From Methylocaldum sp. 14B (lineage in GTDB: Bacteria; Pseudomonadota; Gammaproteobacteria; Methylococcales; Methylococcaceae), in assembly GCF_002005105.1 (NCBI RefSeq), contig NZ_MSCV01000005.1, forward strand, positions 1-64,000: a DNA stretch of 64,000 bases. The letters are read 5' to 3'. The number at the start of each line of letters is the position of its first letter. Positions within the stretch are counted from its first letter, which is position 1. This document shows positions 1 through 7,423 of this stretch, in pieces. The notes below the pieces were generated by a model, which made no database searches, was not told the DNA's origin, and saw only the letters and a program-made list of their open reading frames with translations. Both the position numbers and the translations under genes were made by a program.

Positions 1-122
1 TGGATTCCCGACCGACTCGCGAGTGCCCGTATAGCCGACGTAGCCCGGATGAAGCTTGCGGAATCCGGGATGATCGGCGCTTCTACCTCCCCGGATTTCG
101 CTGCATTTCATTCGGGCTGCTC
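1..122. repeat. Palindromic repeat cluster at window edge
   Basis: Positions 1-33 are close to the reverse complement of about 26502-26544, inside the TA-flanked element at 26488-26791, so this is probably the edge of another copy or a fragment of it. Positions 40-71 (GTAGCCCGGATGAAG...) and 91-122 form a long inverted repeat of the 'GCCCGGATGAA...AATCCGGG' type. No gene is seen in the first 134 bases. How far the element extends to the left cannot be known. Confidence 0.5.
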
Positions 123-134
123 GCTGTATGGGAC

Positions 135-926
135 TCATTCCCGCACGACATGCCATCCCGATTCGCTGGGCCGGAATTTCAGTTGACCGTGCTTGAGCGG
201 AATCACGGCGCTGCCGCTCTCGACCAGCGGCAAATCGGTGGGCAGTTGTTCGAGGTCGGGCGAGAACCATTTCCAGCCGCTCCCGCGCGGCAGCTCGGTG
301 CCGAACTCCAGCGGGTTCTGCAGCCAGACCAGGTCGGGCAAGCGCTGCTGCTCCGGCAGGCTCATATACCACCGTATCCAGCGGCTGTCGCGCGAATATC
401 CCTGCTGCACGTATTCCTCCTGCCATGCGGGCAGTTCCGGCGCGGATTGCATGACGATGACCGTCGGTTCGATCGAGACGATGAAGAAGCGATAGGGCGC
501 CACGCGCTGGGAATAGGTCACGATGGTGTTGCCGTAATCGTCCTGGTGGTGCACGTCGCCGGGCTGCAGCTGTTCATAGACGCTATAGGTTTCGAAGGTG
601 CCCGCTGCGGGCCAGGCATTCATCGCGCGGTGTTTCTCTAGGAAGGCAAAGGCCTTGTTTGCCGTGTCGAGCGGGTACTCCTTGCGCCACGAGTTGGAGC
701 CCCACGCGGGGACGCGGGTGATCCCGTTGTTCCAGTCCCAGGATTTGAGCGAATAGTAGCGTGCCTTGCGGCCGGGCGCCGCCCATGGCAGGTCTGAGTT
801 CGTGGCGATTTCCTTGGCGAAAAAACTATTGAGCACGGCAACATCGATCCAGGGCAGGGCGGCCAGGAAAACCCCGAGCGCGAGCAGTGCGCCGAGTACC
901 AAAAGTATGATCGTGACGATTTTCAT
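135..926 (-). CDS. Membrane-anchored protein of unknown function
   Basis: 263 aa starting MKIVTIILLVLG. One hydrophobic N-terminal segment (about residues 4-28, an uncleaved anchor or signal) is followed by a soluble domain rich in Trp and Tyr. A much longer reading frame runs further upstream, but this ATG puts the hydrophobic segment at the N terminus and leaves the neighbouring gene intact. It lies 32 bp downstream of the gene at 959-1927 on the same strand, so the two are probably co-transcribed. I do not recognise the family. No function is assigned. Confidence 0.6.
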   Translation of the reverse strand: MKIVTIILLVLGALLALGVFLAALPWIDVAVLNSFFAKEIATNSDLPWAAPGRKARYYSLKSWDWNNGITRVPAWGSNSWRKEYPLDTANKAFAFLEKHRAMNAWPAAGTFETYSVYEQLQPGDVHHQDDYGNTIVTYSQRVAPYRFFIVSIEPTVIVMQSAPELPAWQEEYVQQGYSRDSRWIRWYMSLPEQQRLPDLVWLQNPLEFGTELPRGSGWKWFSPDLEQLPTDLPLVESGSAVIPLKHGQLKFRPSESGWHVVRE

Positions 927-958
927 GGGCGCTGCGCCCGCATCCGGCGTGTCATAAG

Positions 959-1927
959 TCAGCAATCGTAGCCCCCTTCCTGTTTCACGGTCACTCCGGG
1001 AAAGCCGGCGAGCATTTGCGCGGCGTCGCGGATGGCGCGCGAGCCGTGTCGCCCGTAAACGGACCAGACTCCGAGCTGCAGCATCGCATAGCCGGGCCCC
1101 TTGGCCGGCTGCAGGTCGACCCAGGTGGCCTGCACCGGTTGCCCGAGCTCGAACATCACGCTGTCCCGCAAAGTCGAGGCGCACCAGATGCCGTTCGACT
1201 CGCTGCTCCAGAGTGCGAAGCTGTGCGGGTTGAGCTTGGCGGCGATATTGGCAGGGGTATCCAGAAGTGTGGGTTGGTACAGGCTGATACGCGCCTGGCG
1301 TGCGGCCAGCGCCTGAGGTGTGGCGTCTCCCGTCAGCCAGTACGCGTTCTGCGGCCAATCCAGCACGAAGGTCCGCAACTGCGACGGCCGTTCGGCCATG
1401 GCCGTCAGCCGGGCGACGCGAGCACGCCATTCCTCGATATAGGGTTGCGCGGCCAACTGCTCGTTCCAGCTCAACCACAAGGTGCCGGCGGATTGGCCGC
1501 CGTCGACTTTACGCAACCCGCCGTAGATCGAGAGACCGACGCTGGTCTCGGGACGTACCCAGCGGGCATAGAACGGCACGCAGTCGGCCGGATCGGCATA
1601 GGACGGGATTTCGGAACGGCTCACCTGGTCCGGTGGTCCCAAGCGTTCGGACAGGGGCGCGGCCCAGATTTCGGGCTCGGGCGTTCCGGTCCCTGCGGGC
1701 GCCAGCTCGAAATCGACGCTCGTCACCGGGCGATCCGTCGCGGGTGCCTCCAGGTGGACGTTCACCGCCGCAAAGCCGTAAGCGCTCGCGCAGAGCAGCC
1801 TGACTTCTTCCGCCCTGTGGCAACCGTACCCCGGCTGAATGCCGAGCTGCCGGCACGCTTCCTCGAGCGTCGCGCCCCAGGGAACGAACTGATCGCCGAT
1901 CCCAAAGCCCTTCTGCAGATTCAGCAT
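959..1927 (-). CDS. Unknown protein, first gene of a two-gene unit
   Basis: 322 aa starting MLNLQKGFGIGDQF. This ATG was chosen because a strong purine-rich ribosome site (GGGAGGGGGAAT) lies just upstream, although the frame stays open another 44 codons. No signal peptide or membrane segment is seen, so it is probably cytoplasmic. Several Cys and Trp residues are scattered without a recognisable metal motif. The 32-bp spacing to the membrane-anchored gene downstream suggests a functional pair. Family not recognised. Confidence 0.6.
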   Translation of the reverse strand: MLNLQKGFGIGDQFVPWGATLEEACRQLGIQPGYGCHRAEEVRLLCASAYGFAAVNVHLEAPATDRPVTSVDFELAPAGTGTPEPEIWAAPLSERLGPPDQVSRSEIPSYADPADCVPFYARWVRPETSVGLSIYGGLRKVDGGQSAGTLWLSWNEQLAAQPYIEEWRARVARLTAMAERPSQLRTFVLDWPQNAYWLTGDATPQALAARQARISLYQPTLLDTPANIAAKLNPHSFALWSSESNGIWCASTLRDSVMFELGQPVQATWVDLQPAKGPGYAMLQLGVWSVYGRHGSRAIRDAAQMLAGFPGVTVKQEGGYDC

Positions 1928-2128
1928 GTGGATTCCCCCTCCCGTAACGAAAACGATGCGGCGAATATAGTCAACGGGGCGGGTGTCGGCGTAGCGTGCG
2001 CCCCGGCCGTAGTGCGGAATAGGGTATTCCCGCATTCCGCCGATGGAGCCGCTTCCCATGCGGCGGAATACGCGGGTGCGCTGGCATTCTACATGAGCTG
2101 AATTTTGAGTGAGGGGATTTCTATGTCC

Positions 2129-2220
2129 TTGAGGAAGCTCTGAACAAGTGGATTCCGTTCATGTCCCTTCGACAGGCTCAGGACAGGCCTGTCGAAGGGC
2201 TTAATCAGAGCTTCCTTAAC
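2129..2220. mobile_element. MITE-like element with nested palindromes
   Basis: About 92 bp. Outer ends match as inverted repeats: TTGAGGAAGCTCTGAACAAG on the left against TTAAGGAAGCTCTGATTAAG read inward from the right (17 of 20 bases). Inside, CCCTTCGACAGG (2165-2176) and CCTGTCGAAGGG (2188-2199) form a second perfect palindrome. It has no coding capacity. It sits at the distal end of the integron array, with its right arm merging into a CCTTAAC integron-type core. Confidence 0.6.
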
Positions 2221-2283
2221 ATGGTAGTCCAGCCGACATTTGGAGCGCGGCGCAAAACGGTCGGCTGGAATGACAAACTAGGC
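2214..2283 (-). other. Degenerate attC-like site
   Basis: CCTTAAC at the left and ACTAGGC (two changes from GTTAGGC) at the right enclose CCAGCCGAC...GTCGGCTGG, the same L-box pair as the good attC sites. The spacing fits the others. With the site at 2382 it would delimit a cassette of only about 100 bp with no clear ORF. Confidence 0.4.
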
Positions 2284-2381
2284 CCCGTGCTCCCGATGTG
2301 CCACCGTACCCGATTGGTAAGCCGCTCAACGGCGCCCCTCGCATTTGACCTCTTCCTTGAACTCCTCACGGCTGGCTTCAA

Positions 2382-2470
2382 GCTTAACCTTTCGGGGGCA
2401 CCAGCATTGCTAAGAACTTGCGCAATGGAACACCGCGGAATTCGCGTCCGTGCTGACGGGTTTGTTAGGA
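2382..2470 (-). other. Putative attC site
   Basis: GCTTAAC (2382-2388) and GTTAGGA (2464-2470), 89 bp apart. The inner arms pair only weakly (GGCACC against a diverged partner), so it is supported mostly by core motifs and by its place just past the 3' end of the DUF2269-like pseudogene. Confidence 0.45.
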
Positions 2471-2901
2471 CTCCCGTTTCGCTTCCCCCCATGGGTACAG
2501 CTTCGGGATATACAGTGTCAGCGCCGTTGCGATGACAACAGCAACGACGGTGCCGACAATAAACAGCGTCCAGCTCATTGGCCGGATAGCGCCAAGCGCG
2601 ACTATCAAGAATAGGATGGGCAGATCAAGAAAATGTGTGAAAGCGGGAATCCCTTCGCCCCGGGCCTTCTCGAGCTCCGGCGTAATCGCGCCCGCCTGCA
2701 GGGCCTCTCTGGTGATGCGCCGCAGGCGCATGAGGTAAAAGCGGGTGACCGTATTGCCCTAGACAAACTCGAAGGCGAAGAGCACAACCATTCCGAGCAA
2801 CCAGGGAACTTGCACGAAATTCCAACCGCCATAGAACTCGATCATCATCCAGAAGCCAGCAGAAGAAGGGCTCCCGGTACAACCAGTCCATCGTAGAACA
2901 C
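2465..2901 (-). pseudogene. DUF2269-like membrane protein, disrupted
   Basis: Joining frames on the minus strand gives a polytopic protein. It starts from GTG at 2901 (VFYDGLVVPGALLLLASG), shifts frame by one base near 2847, continues as MMIEFYGGWNFVQVPWLLG through FAFEFV, hits an in-frame TAG, then GNTVTRFYLMRLRRI and a hydrophobic C-terminal half. The layout (GGW, then a TVTR-type motif, then a further pair of membrane helices) resembles DUF2269 family integral membrane proteins. One frameshift and one nonsense codon make it non-functional unless the sequence has errors. It starts right at the attC at 2905, so it is a cassette gene. Confidence 0.6.
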
Positions 2902-2904
2902 TAT

Positions 2905-2976
2905 GGCCAACGCCTGTGCTCAGCCGCTGGCAAACCGCACATCGATTTACCAGTTGGTTGGAGCGGATTGTTGGGT
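2905..2976 (-). other. attC site
   Basis: GGCCAAC (2905-2911) and GTTGGGT (2970-2976), 72 bp. Inner arms read GCCTGT-GCTCAGCC and, from the other side, AATCC-GCTCCAACC. They pair with the one-base asymmetry typical of attC. It overlaps the 3' end of the ORF at 2947-3384. Confidence 0.65.
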
Positions 2977-3384
2977 GCGATGGACCTCAATGAACCACTT
3001 CGGCTTGATTCGCCAAAAGTCCGTGCGGACATGGCTTGCAAGCGCCTTCTTGGAGTTCAGCACAACGGGACCACGAGGCCCGCGCCAGAAAACAGCCCAA
3101 TGCCAGAAAGGCCGACCCTGCTCCAAGTGCCACCTGGTGGAGAGAAGGGCAAGTGTAGGTAAAGACTCCCAAGACTGAAACAGCGACTCATCGGGCGAAG
3201 CATCGAGCCCGAACTGCTTTAGAAGCGTGCGAACATGATGCGTTTCTGACCAGAGGCGCCGATCCTCCGCGAAAATGCCGAGACTATTCGCCACAGCCTT
3301 CGCCTGTTTGTAAGTGACTCCAACGAGTGCAGCGACGCTCGCGATGCCGCATCCCGTTATCTCCTCCTGAATGACCGGTTTCAT
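2947..3384 (-). CDS. C39-like cysteine peptidase family protein
   Basis: 145 aa starting MKPVIQEEITGCGIASVA. A Gln-x-x-x-x-x-Cys start (QEEITGC, then GIASVAALVG), a later His in HWAVFW and an Asn/Asp-type region (VVLNS) match the order of catalytic residues in papain-like C39 peptidases. No signal peptide is seen, so it acts in the cytoplasm or is a free-standing domain; no bacteriocin transporter is nearby. Its ATG overlaps the stop of the upstream GNAT gene (ATGA), so both probably share a cassette and a transcript. Substrate unknown. Confidence 0.65.
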   Translation of the reverse strand: MKPVIQEEITGCGIASVAALVGVTYKQAKAVANSLGIFAEDRRLWSETHHVRTLLKQFGLDASPDESLFQSWESLPTLALLSTRWHLEQGRPFWHWAVFWRGPRGPVVLNSKKALASHVRTDFWRIKPKWFIEVHRTQQSAPTNW

Positions 3385-3860
3385 AGCAAAACCTTCAGTT
3401 TGCGCCCGCCGGTTATAGAAAAGCCCTCGCGTTCATAGAACGCCAGAGTTCTATCAAATTGTGGCAGGGGAGGGGTTGTTACCTCCAATCGAGTCCAGCC
3501 ACGTGACGAGCCGAACCCCTTGGCCTGAGATACAAGGCGAAGACCCAATTCATCCGAGCGGTACTCCGGCCGAACGTAAAGTTCGGGAATGGTGCCAAAT
3601 GCTCCCTCCGCGTAGAGGGCGTAGCTTTCATAAAGGGAAATGAACCCTGCTGGCCTTCCATTTTCGTTGCGAGCGACAAAGACGAAATATTTCTCTTGAT
3701 TAATGAAGTCCGTCAGCCTAGATGCTGTTTCGGCAAAGTTGAAGTTGAACGCCTGAATTCCGATGGCGTTCGTGATTTCAGCCAGCAATTCGCCAACCAT
3801 TTCGGCGATTTCCACTGCATCCTTGGCAGTGGCTCTTTGGATGGTGATCTCTGTGCTCAT
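3381..3860 (-). CDS. GNAT family N-acetyltransferase
   Basis: 159 aa from the ATG at 3860 (MSTEITIQRATAKD); an upstream in-frame start at 3884 would run into the attC core, so the inner one is preferred. The GNAT fold shows as the N-terminal strand, FVFVARNENGRPAGFI, then LYVRPEYRSDELGLRLV, a variant of the acetyl-CoA loop, and a C-terminal RTLAFYEREGF. It would transfer an acetyl group from acetyl-CoA to an unknown amine. The cassette begins at GTTGGGT, 9 bp upstream. Overlaps the C39-like gene by 4 bp. Confidence 0.75.
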   Translation of the reverse strand: MSTEITIQRATAKDAVEIAEMVGELLAEITNAIGIQAFNFNFAETASRLTDFINQEKYFVFVARNENGRPAGFISLYESYALYAEGAFGTIPELYVRPEYRSDELGLRLVSQAKGFGSSRGWTRLEVTTPPLPQFDRTLAFYEREGFSITGGRKLKVLL

Positions 3861-3868
3861 TTCATGAC

Positions 3869-3901
3869 ACCCAACGTTCGCCATAACCGGCGTGGTTAGG
3901 C
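3869..3901 (-). other. Truncated attC-like site
   Basis: ACCCAAC and GTTAGGC only 33 bp apart, enclosing TTCGCC...GGCG. This is shorter than a functional attC and is probably an internally deleted one. It marks the junction between the GNAT cassette and the membrane-protein cassette. Confidence 0.45.
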
Positions 3902-3920
3902 GGTTTATCGTTTTGTGCTT

Positions 3921-4511
3921 TCATGTTGCTAATGCTCGTCTTCGAACTGTGACCATTGCCATTAATGACATACATGCCGCAGCTATAGCTGCGGGAAACA
4001 GAACCGTCGTGACCGAGTAACTTTCAAGGGCCAAAATTACGAGGACATTACGGGCCGCGAACAAGGCGAAAAATAGCAATGACTCTGAATGCGGGGAACT
4101 ATATGCCTTCCTCACCGTTGGTCCAAACCCCAGAATATCTACAGTGGTAAGAATGACGACAGCCCACAGTGGGTCTGATGTAAAGTACCAAAGCGGTAAC
4201 GAAGACAGCGCCGAAACGAAAAACATCCAATCGGTTCTTGTGATCGTAATGTCCGTGCGCTTCACGTAAGCCAAAACCGCGACAAAAATGGTGATGCTTC
4301 CCGAAACCCCGATGGGCCAAGCACCAATTCCGCCTTTTCCTTCAAGTTGGGCAAGAAAAACAACGAAGGTTGTCGCGCCCCAAATGACCCAGGAAAAAAC
4401 ATGGGGTCGGGTTGCGCCGCTAACGATTGCGCGGATATAGGGAACAAAGGCCGCAAAAGTGAGAGCAATTGCAACGGCGCTCAAAATTTCTTTATACGGT
4501 TGGGTCCCCAT
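3921..4511 (-). CDS. Polytopic membrane protein of unknown function
   Basis: 196 aa starting MGTQPYKEILSAVAI. About six hydrophobic segments are visible. The opening AALTFAAFVPYIRAI with a following W-I-W-G helix and a second similar half (YFTSDPLWAVVILTTVDILGFGPTVRKA) resembles PQ-loop/SWEET-type repeats, but this is inference. The gene starts 10 bp inside the cassette core at 4522. Its GC content is lower than that of the flanking chromosome. Function not assigned. Confidence 0.6.
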   Translation of the reverse strand: MGTQPYKEILSAVAIALTFAAFVPYIRAIVSGATRPHVFSWVIWGATTFVVFLAQLEGKGGIGAWPIGVSGSITIFVAVLAYVKRTDITITRTDWMFFVSALSSLPLWYFTSDPLWAVVILTTVDILGFGPTVRKAYSSPHSESLLFFALFAARNVLVILALESYSVTTVLFPAAIAAACMSLMAMVTVRRRALAT

Positions 4512-4521
4512 GCTTTTATTC

Positions 4522-4704
4522 GCCTAACGATGCTGTGGAAAAAACCAGTTTTCGAACATTTTTGCGTCTGTAACTTGTTGATTGGTTGTGGACTGGGTTT
4601 TCGAGTAGGGCGTTTTTCTACATTCTCAACGTGAAGCTTGAGGTGCGTGGAAACAGGCGGCAAAGCCGGCTGTCGGAGTGCCTCGCTCGAAGTGAAAGTT
4701 AGGG
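4522..4704 (-). other. Long attC-like junction carrying a repeat
   Basis: GCCTAAC (4522-4528) and GTTAGGG (4698-4704) are 183 bp apart, longer than a usual attC. The first 110 bp (4522-4632) are about 88-90 percent identical to 6730-6838, another cassette junction, and in both the similarity starts at the recombination core. The rest is not shared. It is either an attC with an inserted element or two cassettes with homologous tails. Confidence 0.5.
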
Positions 4705-4944
4705 TTATAACTGGCCACAGACTGGGCCGTATTCATCCTCATCCTCCATTATGCAGCCAAGCCAAAGACGAAGCGCCTCTGCACGTCTTCCGGTCTGATT
4801 CTTCTTACACCAGTTGACTGCGCGGTTTGTCCATTCTGTAGGAGCCATTGTAAGCGCCCCCTGTATTTCACAACTCTTGAGCCAAGCCCTTTGTACGGTC
4901 ACTATTGCCAGCGCAAAAACGACATGTGCCAATCTCGGTGACAT
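4705..4944 (-). CDS. Small cassette protein, unknown
   Basis: 79 aa starting MSPRLAHVVFALAIV, or 47 aa from an inner ATG at 4848 (MAPTEWTNRAVNW). The shorter form is acidic at its end (IMEDEDEYGP). The stop TAA lies next to a GTTAGGG core and inside GTTATAAC. The first ATG is only 8 bp from the degenerate core near 4952, so the start is uncertain. No family recognised; a non-coding cassette is possible. Confidence 0.4.
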   Translation of the reverse strand: MSPRLAHVVFALAIVTVQRAWLKSCEIQGALTMAPTEWTNRAVNWCKKNQTGRRAEALRLWLGCIMEDEDEYGPVCGQL

Positions 4945-4951
4945 ACCTGCC

Positions 4952-5033
4952 CCCAGTGACCAAGCTCAGCCGCAGCCTTACCGGAGCGAAGCGAAGCGGA
5001 ATCAAGGCCGTCGACCGAAGCGACTCGTTATGT
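4952..5033 (-). other. attC site with one degenerate end
   Basis: The right core GTTATGT (5027-5033) contains the TAA stop of the ORF at 5028. Inner arms CTCAGCCGC and TCGACCG have the same spacing as in the intact sites. The left core has decayed to CCCCAGT. The internal loop holds GAGCGAAGCGAAGCG. Confidence 0.55.
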
Positions 5034-5453
5034 CTTCCCCTGCGGGAGGCCTTGCACGAGCCAATCAAACATTCCGACGGATGTGACGACACCATCAGAG
5101 TCTCTGACCTCTACATCGACGGTGATGGACGACCGCCGTTTCTTTTCAAACTGCTCTTTGAATTTTGAAACGGCCTCTTCGGATACGGCTGGGAACGCGA
5201 AAATAGCACTGCTTGCCGGCCTTTTGAATTTGACATGGGATTCTCGCAGGACCGGCACAACCTTCCCCGCAAGCTCGGGAAACAGTCGTTGCAGTGCTTC
5301 GCCACTGGCTGTCTCGGCAAGCGCGAACTGTGCGCTCGCATGTATCGTGTTCAAGTGGTTTTGCGTTGACGTGCTGAAGGGCAGTGTAAGCGTTCCTTCT
5401 TCCGTTCGGCATATACCGACCTTCTCTACAAAGGGAATAGCAGTAACATCCAT
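5028..5453 (-). CDS. DUF4442/hotdog thioesterase-like protein
   Basis: 141 aa starting MDVTAIPFVEKVG. The ATG at 5453 is preceded by AGGAAAG at good distance; an in-frame ATG at 5474 lies 7 codons upstream, directly in a cassette core (TTATGTC), and may also serve. A hotdog-like layout is seen: LPFSTSTQNHLNTIHASAQFA (the His/Asn helix start) and a C-terminal strand SITVDVEVRDSDGVVTS. Family members bind or hydrolyse acyl-CoA thioesters; the substrate here is unknown. The stop codon lies in the attC core. Confidence 0.65.
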   Translation of the reverse strand: MDVTAIPFVEKVGICRTEEGTLTLPFSTSTQNHLNTIHASAQFALAETASGEALQRLFPELAGKVVPVLRESHVKFKRPASSAIFAFPAVSEEAVSKFKEQFEKKRRSSITVDVEVRDSDGVVTSVGMFDWLVQGLPQGKT

Positions 5454-5606
5454 GCGTCTTTCCTTTTTAGACATAAGGTTAAGGCGGGGGGCGCGCCCCT
5501 CTTGTCGGAGGGGGGCAATCGACGACGCTCGTGAGGTCCGGAGACTTTGTCCCGACCGCAGGCGAGCGGCCTTACCACGGCGTTCTTCCATCTCGGATTC
5601 CCGAAT

Positions 5607-6191
5607 TCACCGCACGGCGTTCTGGTAAGCCGCGAGCATGTTTGGGTCCTCGATTGAGCCGTGATGGTGAAACTGCAGCCACCGTCCTTTCACTCTGCGG
5701 AAAATCCGTGTCGTACGGATCGCCAAGTCCAGCCTCGCACCATCAACCTCGATCCAGCCTCGCTCTCGGCCCACTACGTAGAACAGATCGCCTGCCTCGT
5801 GCAGCGTATAGTCGTAGAACTCGAAATGGTACTGCGAGCGGAACCTGAAGAGACGCTCGTAAACCGAGCGAATCTCCGGCCAGCCCCGTTTGACGCCGCC
5901 CAGGGGGTTGTCCATGACCGCTTCCGCAGACTGGTCCCAGTTTTGGGCCATCAAGTTCAAGTCGCGGTTGTTGATGGCTCGATAGAACTGGGCGAGAACT
6001 TGGCGAGGCTGGCCTAAATCACCTAAATCCTCCTGACCGGTAACCGGCGCCTGGGTGGGCTCAATGCGGCCCAAGGGGGCATCTGCCTGTCGTGTCCTTG
6101 CCGCCGAGGCATTCGGCGGCAAGGACTTCGCCGATGCCACGGCAGCTATCGAACCTAATGCCGCGAGAACGATCACAAACGTACGAATCAT
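5607..6191 (-). CDS. Exported NTF2-like (SnoaL-type) protein
   Basis: 194 aa with a Sec signal peptide (MIRTFVIVLAALGSIAAVASA, cleavage after about residue 21), a linker of about 40 residues, then an NTF2-like/SnoaL domain: FYRAINNRDLNLMAQNW, NPLGGVKRGW, FEFYDYTLHEAGDLFYVVG, WLQFHHHGSIED. It is paralogous to the cytoplasmic protein at 6911-7375. Similar folds serve as isomerases, hydrolases or ligand-binding proteins; the conserved HHHGS may be a ligand site. No convincing attC is found at either end. Confidence 0.7.
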   Translation of the reverse strand: MIRTFVIVLAALGSIAAVASAKSLPPNASAARTRQADAPLGRIEPTQAPVTGQEDLGDLGQPRQVLAQFYRAINNRDLNLMAQNWDQSAEAVMDNPLGGVKRGWPEIRSVYERLFRFRSQYHFEFYDYTLHEAGDLFYVVGRERGWIEVDGARLDLAIRTTRIFRRVKGRWLQFHHHGSIEDPNMLAAYQNAVR

Positions 6192-6305
6192 TCAATGTGT
6201 CTCCTAAATTTCACGAGGGACTCCTCCGTTGCTTTTGTCGCCGGCTGAGGTTTGACATGAGAGGCGACCGGGCCGCAGACCGGGGGAGGTCCATTGATGG
6301 AAGGC

Positions 6306-6725
6306 TCAGGTGCCCGGTTTGTCATAGAGAACCATTTGCGTGCAGCGGAAAAGTGCAATGGTCTTGCCTGTCTCTCGGTGAATGACGATTGCATCCCAGA
6401 GCTGGGTTGTCTTGCCGAGGTGAACCGCCTTCGCGATACATTCGATCATGCCTTCGCGGGCGGTTCCGACATGATTGGACTTGAGTTCGATCGTCGTGAA
6501 CCCTATGGCTTCTTCAGGGAGATTGGCGACGCAACCATAGCCTGCCGAGGTATCGGCGAGCGCGACGACGCTTCCTGCATGAAGAAAACCATTCGGTGCC
6601 ATGAGCGACGCCTTTACCTGGAGTTCAGACCGTACTTCCGCTGGTCCCACATGAGTGACGACGATGCCAAGATAGCCTGGCAAGTTTTGCGCGCCGAGCT
6701 TGTTGAAGTGATCCGGGGTAAGCAT
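6306..6725 (-). CDS. PaaI-family hotdog thioesterase
   Basis: 139 aa from the ATG at 6725 (MLTPDHFNKLGAQNLPG). An open frame extends 44 codons further up, through the repeat at 6730-6838, but the ATG next to the ACCTAAG core is the natural cassette start. Hotdog motif: LMAPNGFLHAGSVVALADT, with the usual GxxHGG-like turn written as GFLHAG, then TIELKSNHVGTAREG. It is expected to hydrolyse acyl- or aryl-CoA thioesters in the cytoplasm. It sits between the two NTF2-like paralogues. Confidence 0.75.
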   Translation of the reverse strand: MLTPDHFNKLGAQNLPGYLGIVVTHVGPAEVRSELQVKASLMAPNGFLHAGSVVALADTSAGYGCVANLPEEAIGFTTIELKSNHVGTAREGMIECIAKAVHLGKTTQLWDAIVIHRETGKTIALFRCTQMVLYDKPGT

Positions 6726-6729
6726 TGGG

Positions 6730-6838
6730 CACCTAAGGATGGTGTAGAAGAAACCAGTTTTCGAGCATTTTTGCGTCTGTAACTTGTTGATTGTCTGTGG
6801 GCTGAGTTTTCGAGTAGGGCGTTTTTCTGCATTCTCCA
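6730..6838. repeat. Second copy of the cassette-junction repeat
   Basis: Matches 4522-4632 with scattered substitutions, from ACCTAAGGATG through CCAGTTTTCGAGCATTTTTG to GGGCGTTTTTCTGCATTCTC. Here the core reads ACCTAAG instead of RYYYAAC. A GTTGGGC motif lies further on at 6896-6902, which would make a 173-bp junction. Both copies contain GTTTTCGA twice as a direct repeat. Confidence 0.6.
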
Positions 6839-6910
6839 GGTTTGGATTCACCGGCACTGCGCGGTGTTATCGCGCAGCATCCGGCGGAATCATGGGTTGG
6901 GCTTCTTGTT

Positions 6911-7375
6911 CTATTTTCCTAGAACGGCCGACTGGTACTCGGCCAATAATGCAGGATCGTCGATAGATCCATGGTGGTGTATCTGGTGCCATTTTCCGCA
7001 ATCCATTCGGTAAAACCGACTGGTACGGATGGCAAGGTCAACTTGCTTCCCATTAGCGCGGAAATATCCTCTTTCTCGACCGACAGCGCAGAACATGATT
7101 CCGGCGTGGTGAATCGTATAGTCGTAGAACTCGACATACACCTCGGCAGGGCCTGCGAAAATTCTTGAATATGCTTCTTCTATCGCTTCCCACCCTCTAC
7201 GCACTCCGCCAAGGGGATTGGACATTGATGCCTCGTCGGAATTTGCCCAGTTGGCGCTCATGAGTTCCAAGTCTCGGGTATTAAACGCACGGTAAAACTC
7301 CTCAAGAGCATTAAGTGGCTTGCCATCGTTTTCCGTAGATTCGAATCCGGTAATCGGATTAGTTGTAAGGTTCAT
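6911..7375 (-). CDS. Cytoplasmic NTF2-like (SnoaL-type) protein
   Basis: 154 aa starting MNLTTNPITGFES, with GGAGAT five bases before the ATG. It is a paralogue of 5607-6191 without its signal peptide: FYRAFNTRDLELMSANW, NPLGGVRRGW, VEFYDYTIHHAGIMF, WHQIHHHGSIDDP. It is directly downstream of a marR gene, and a palindrome related to the one in front of marR lies 18 bp upstream of the start, so it is probably a MarR target. Enzymatic role unknown. Confidence 0.7.
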   Translation of the reverse strand: MNLTTNPITGFESTENDGKPLNALEEFYRAFNTRDLELMSANWANSDEASMSNPLGGVRRGWEAIEEAYSRIFAGPAEVYVEFYDYTIHHAGIMFCAVGRERGYFRANGKQVDLAIRTSRFYRMDCGKWHQIHHHGSIDDPALLAEYQSAVLGK

Positions 7376-7392
7376 CCCGTATCTCCATTAAT

Positions 7393-7408
7393 GGTTGTAT
7401 GAGCAACT
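7393..7408. promoter_or_regulatory. Candidate MarR operator before the NTF2-like gene
   Basis: GGTTGTATGAGCAACT resembles the palindrome GGTTGTA-TG-TACAACC in front of marR; the left half is identical and the right half diverged. It lies between marR and 6911-7375, close to the start of the latter. Confidence 0.5.
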
Positions 7409-7423
7409 TTATGGGCAAAAAAA

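Noticed and set aside
135-1478. 447-aa open frame on the minus strand
   Set aside because: Its first 184 codons overlap the gene at 959-1927 in another frame. The ATG at 926 with a hydrophobic N terminus is a better start.
4522-4663. Small protein encoded by the cassette-junction repeat
   Set aside because: The frame is shared by both copies, but the copies are too similar at DNA level to show coding constraint and there is no start signal.
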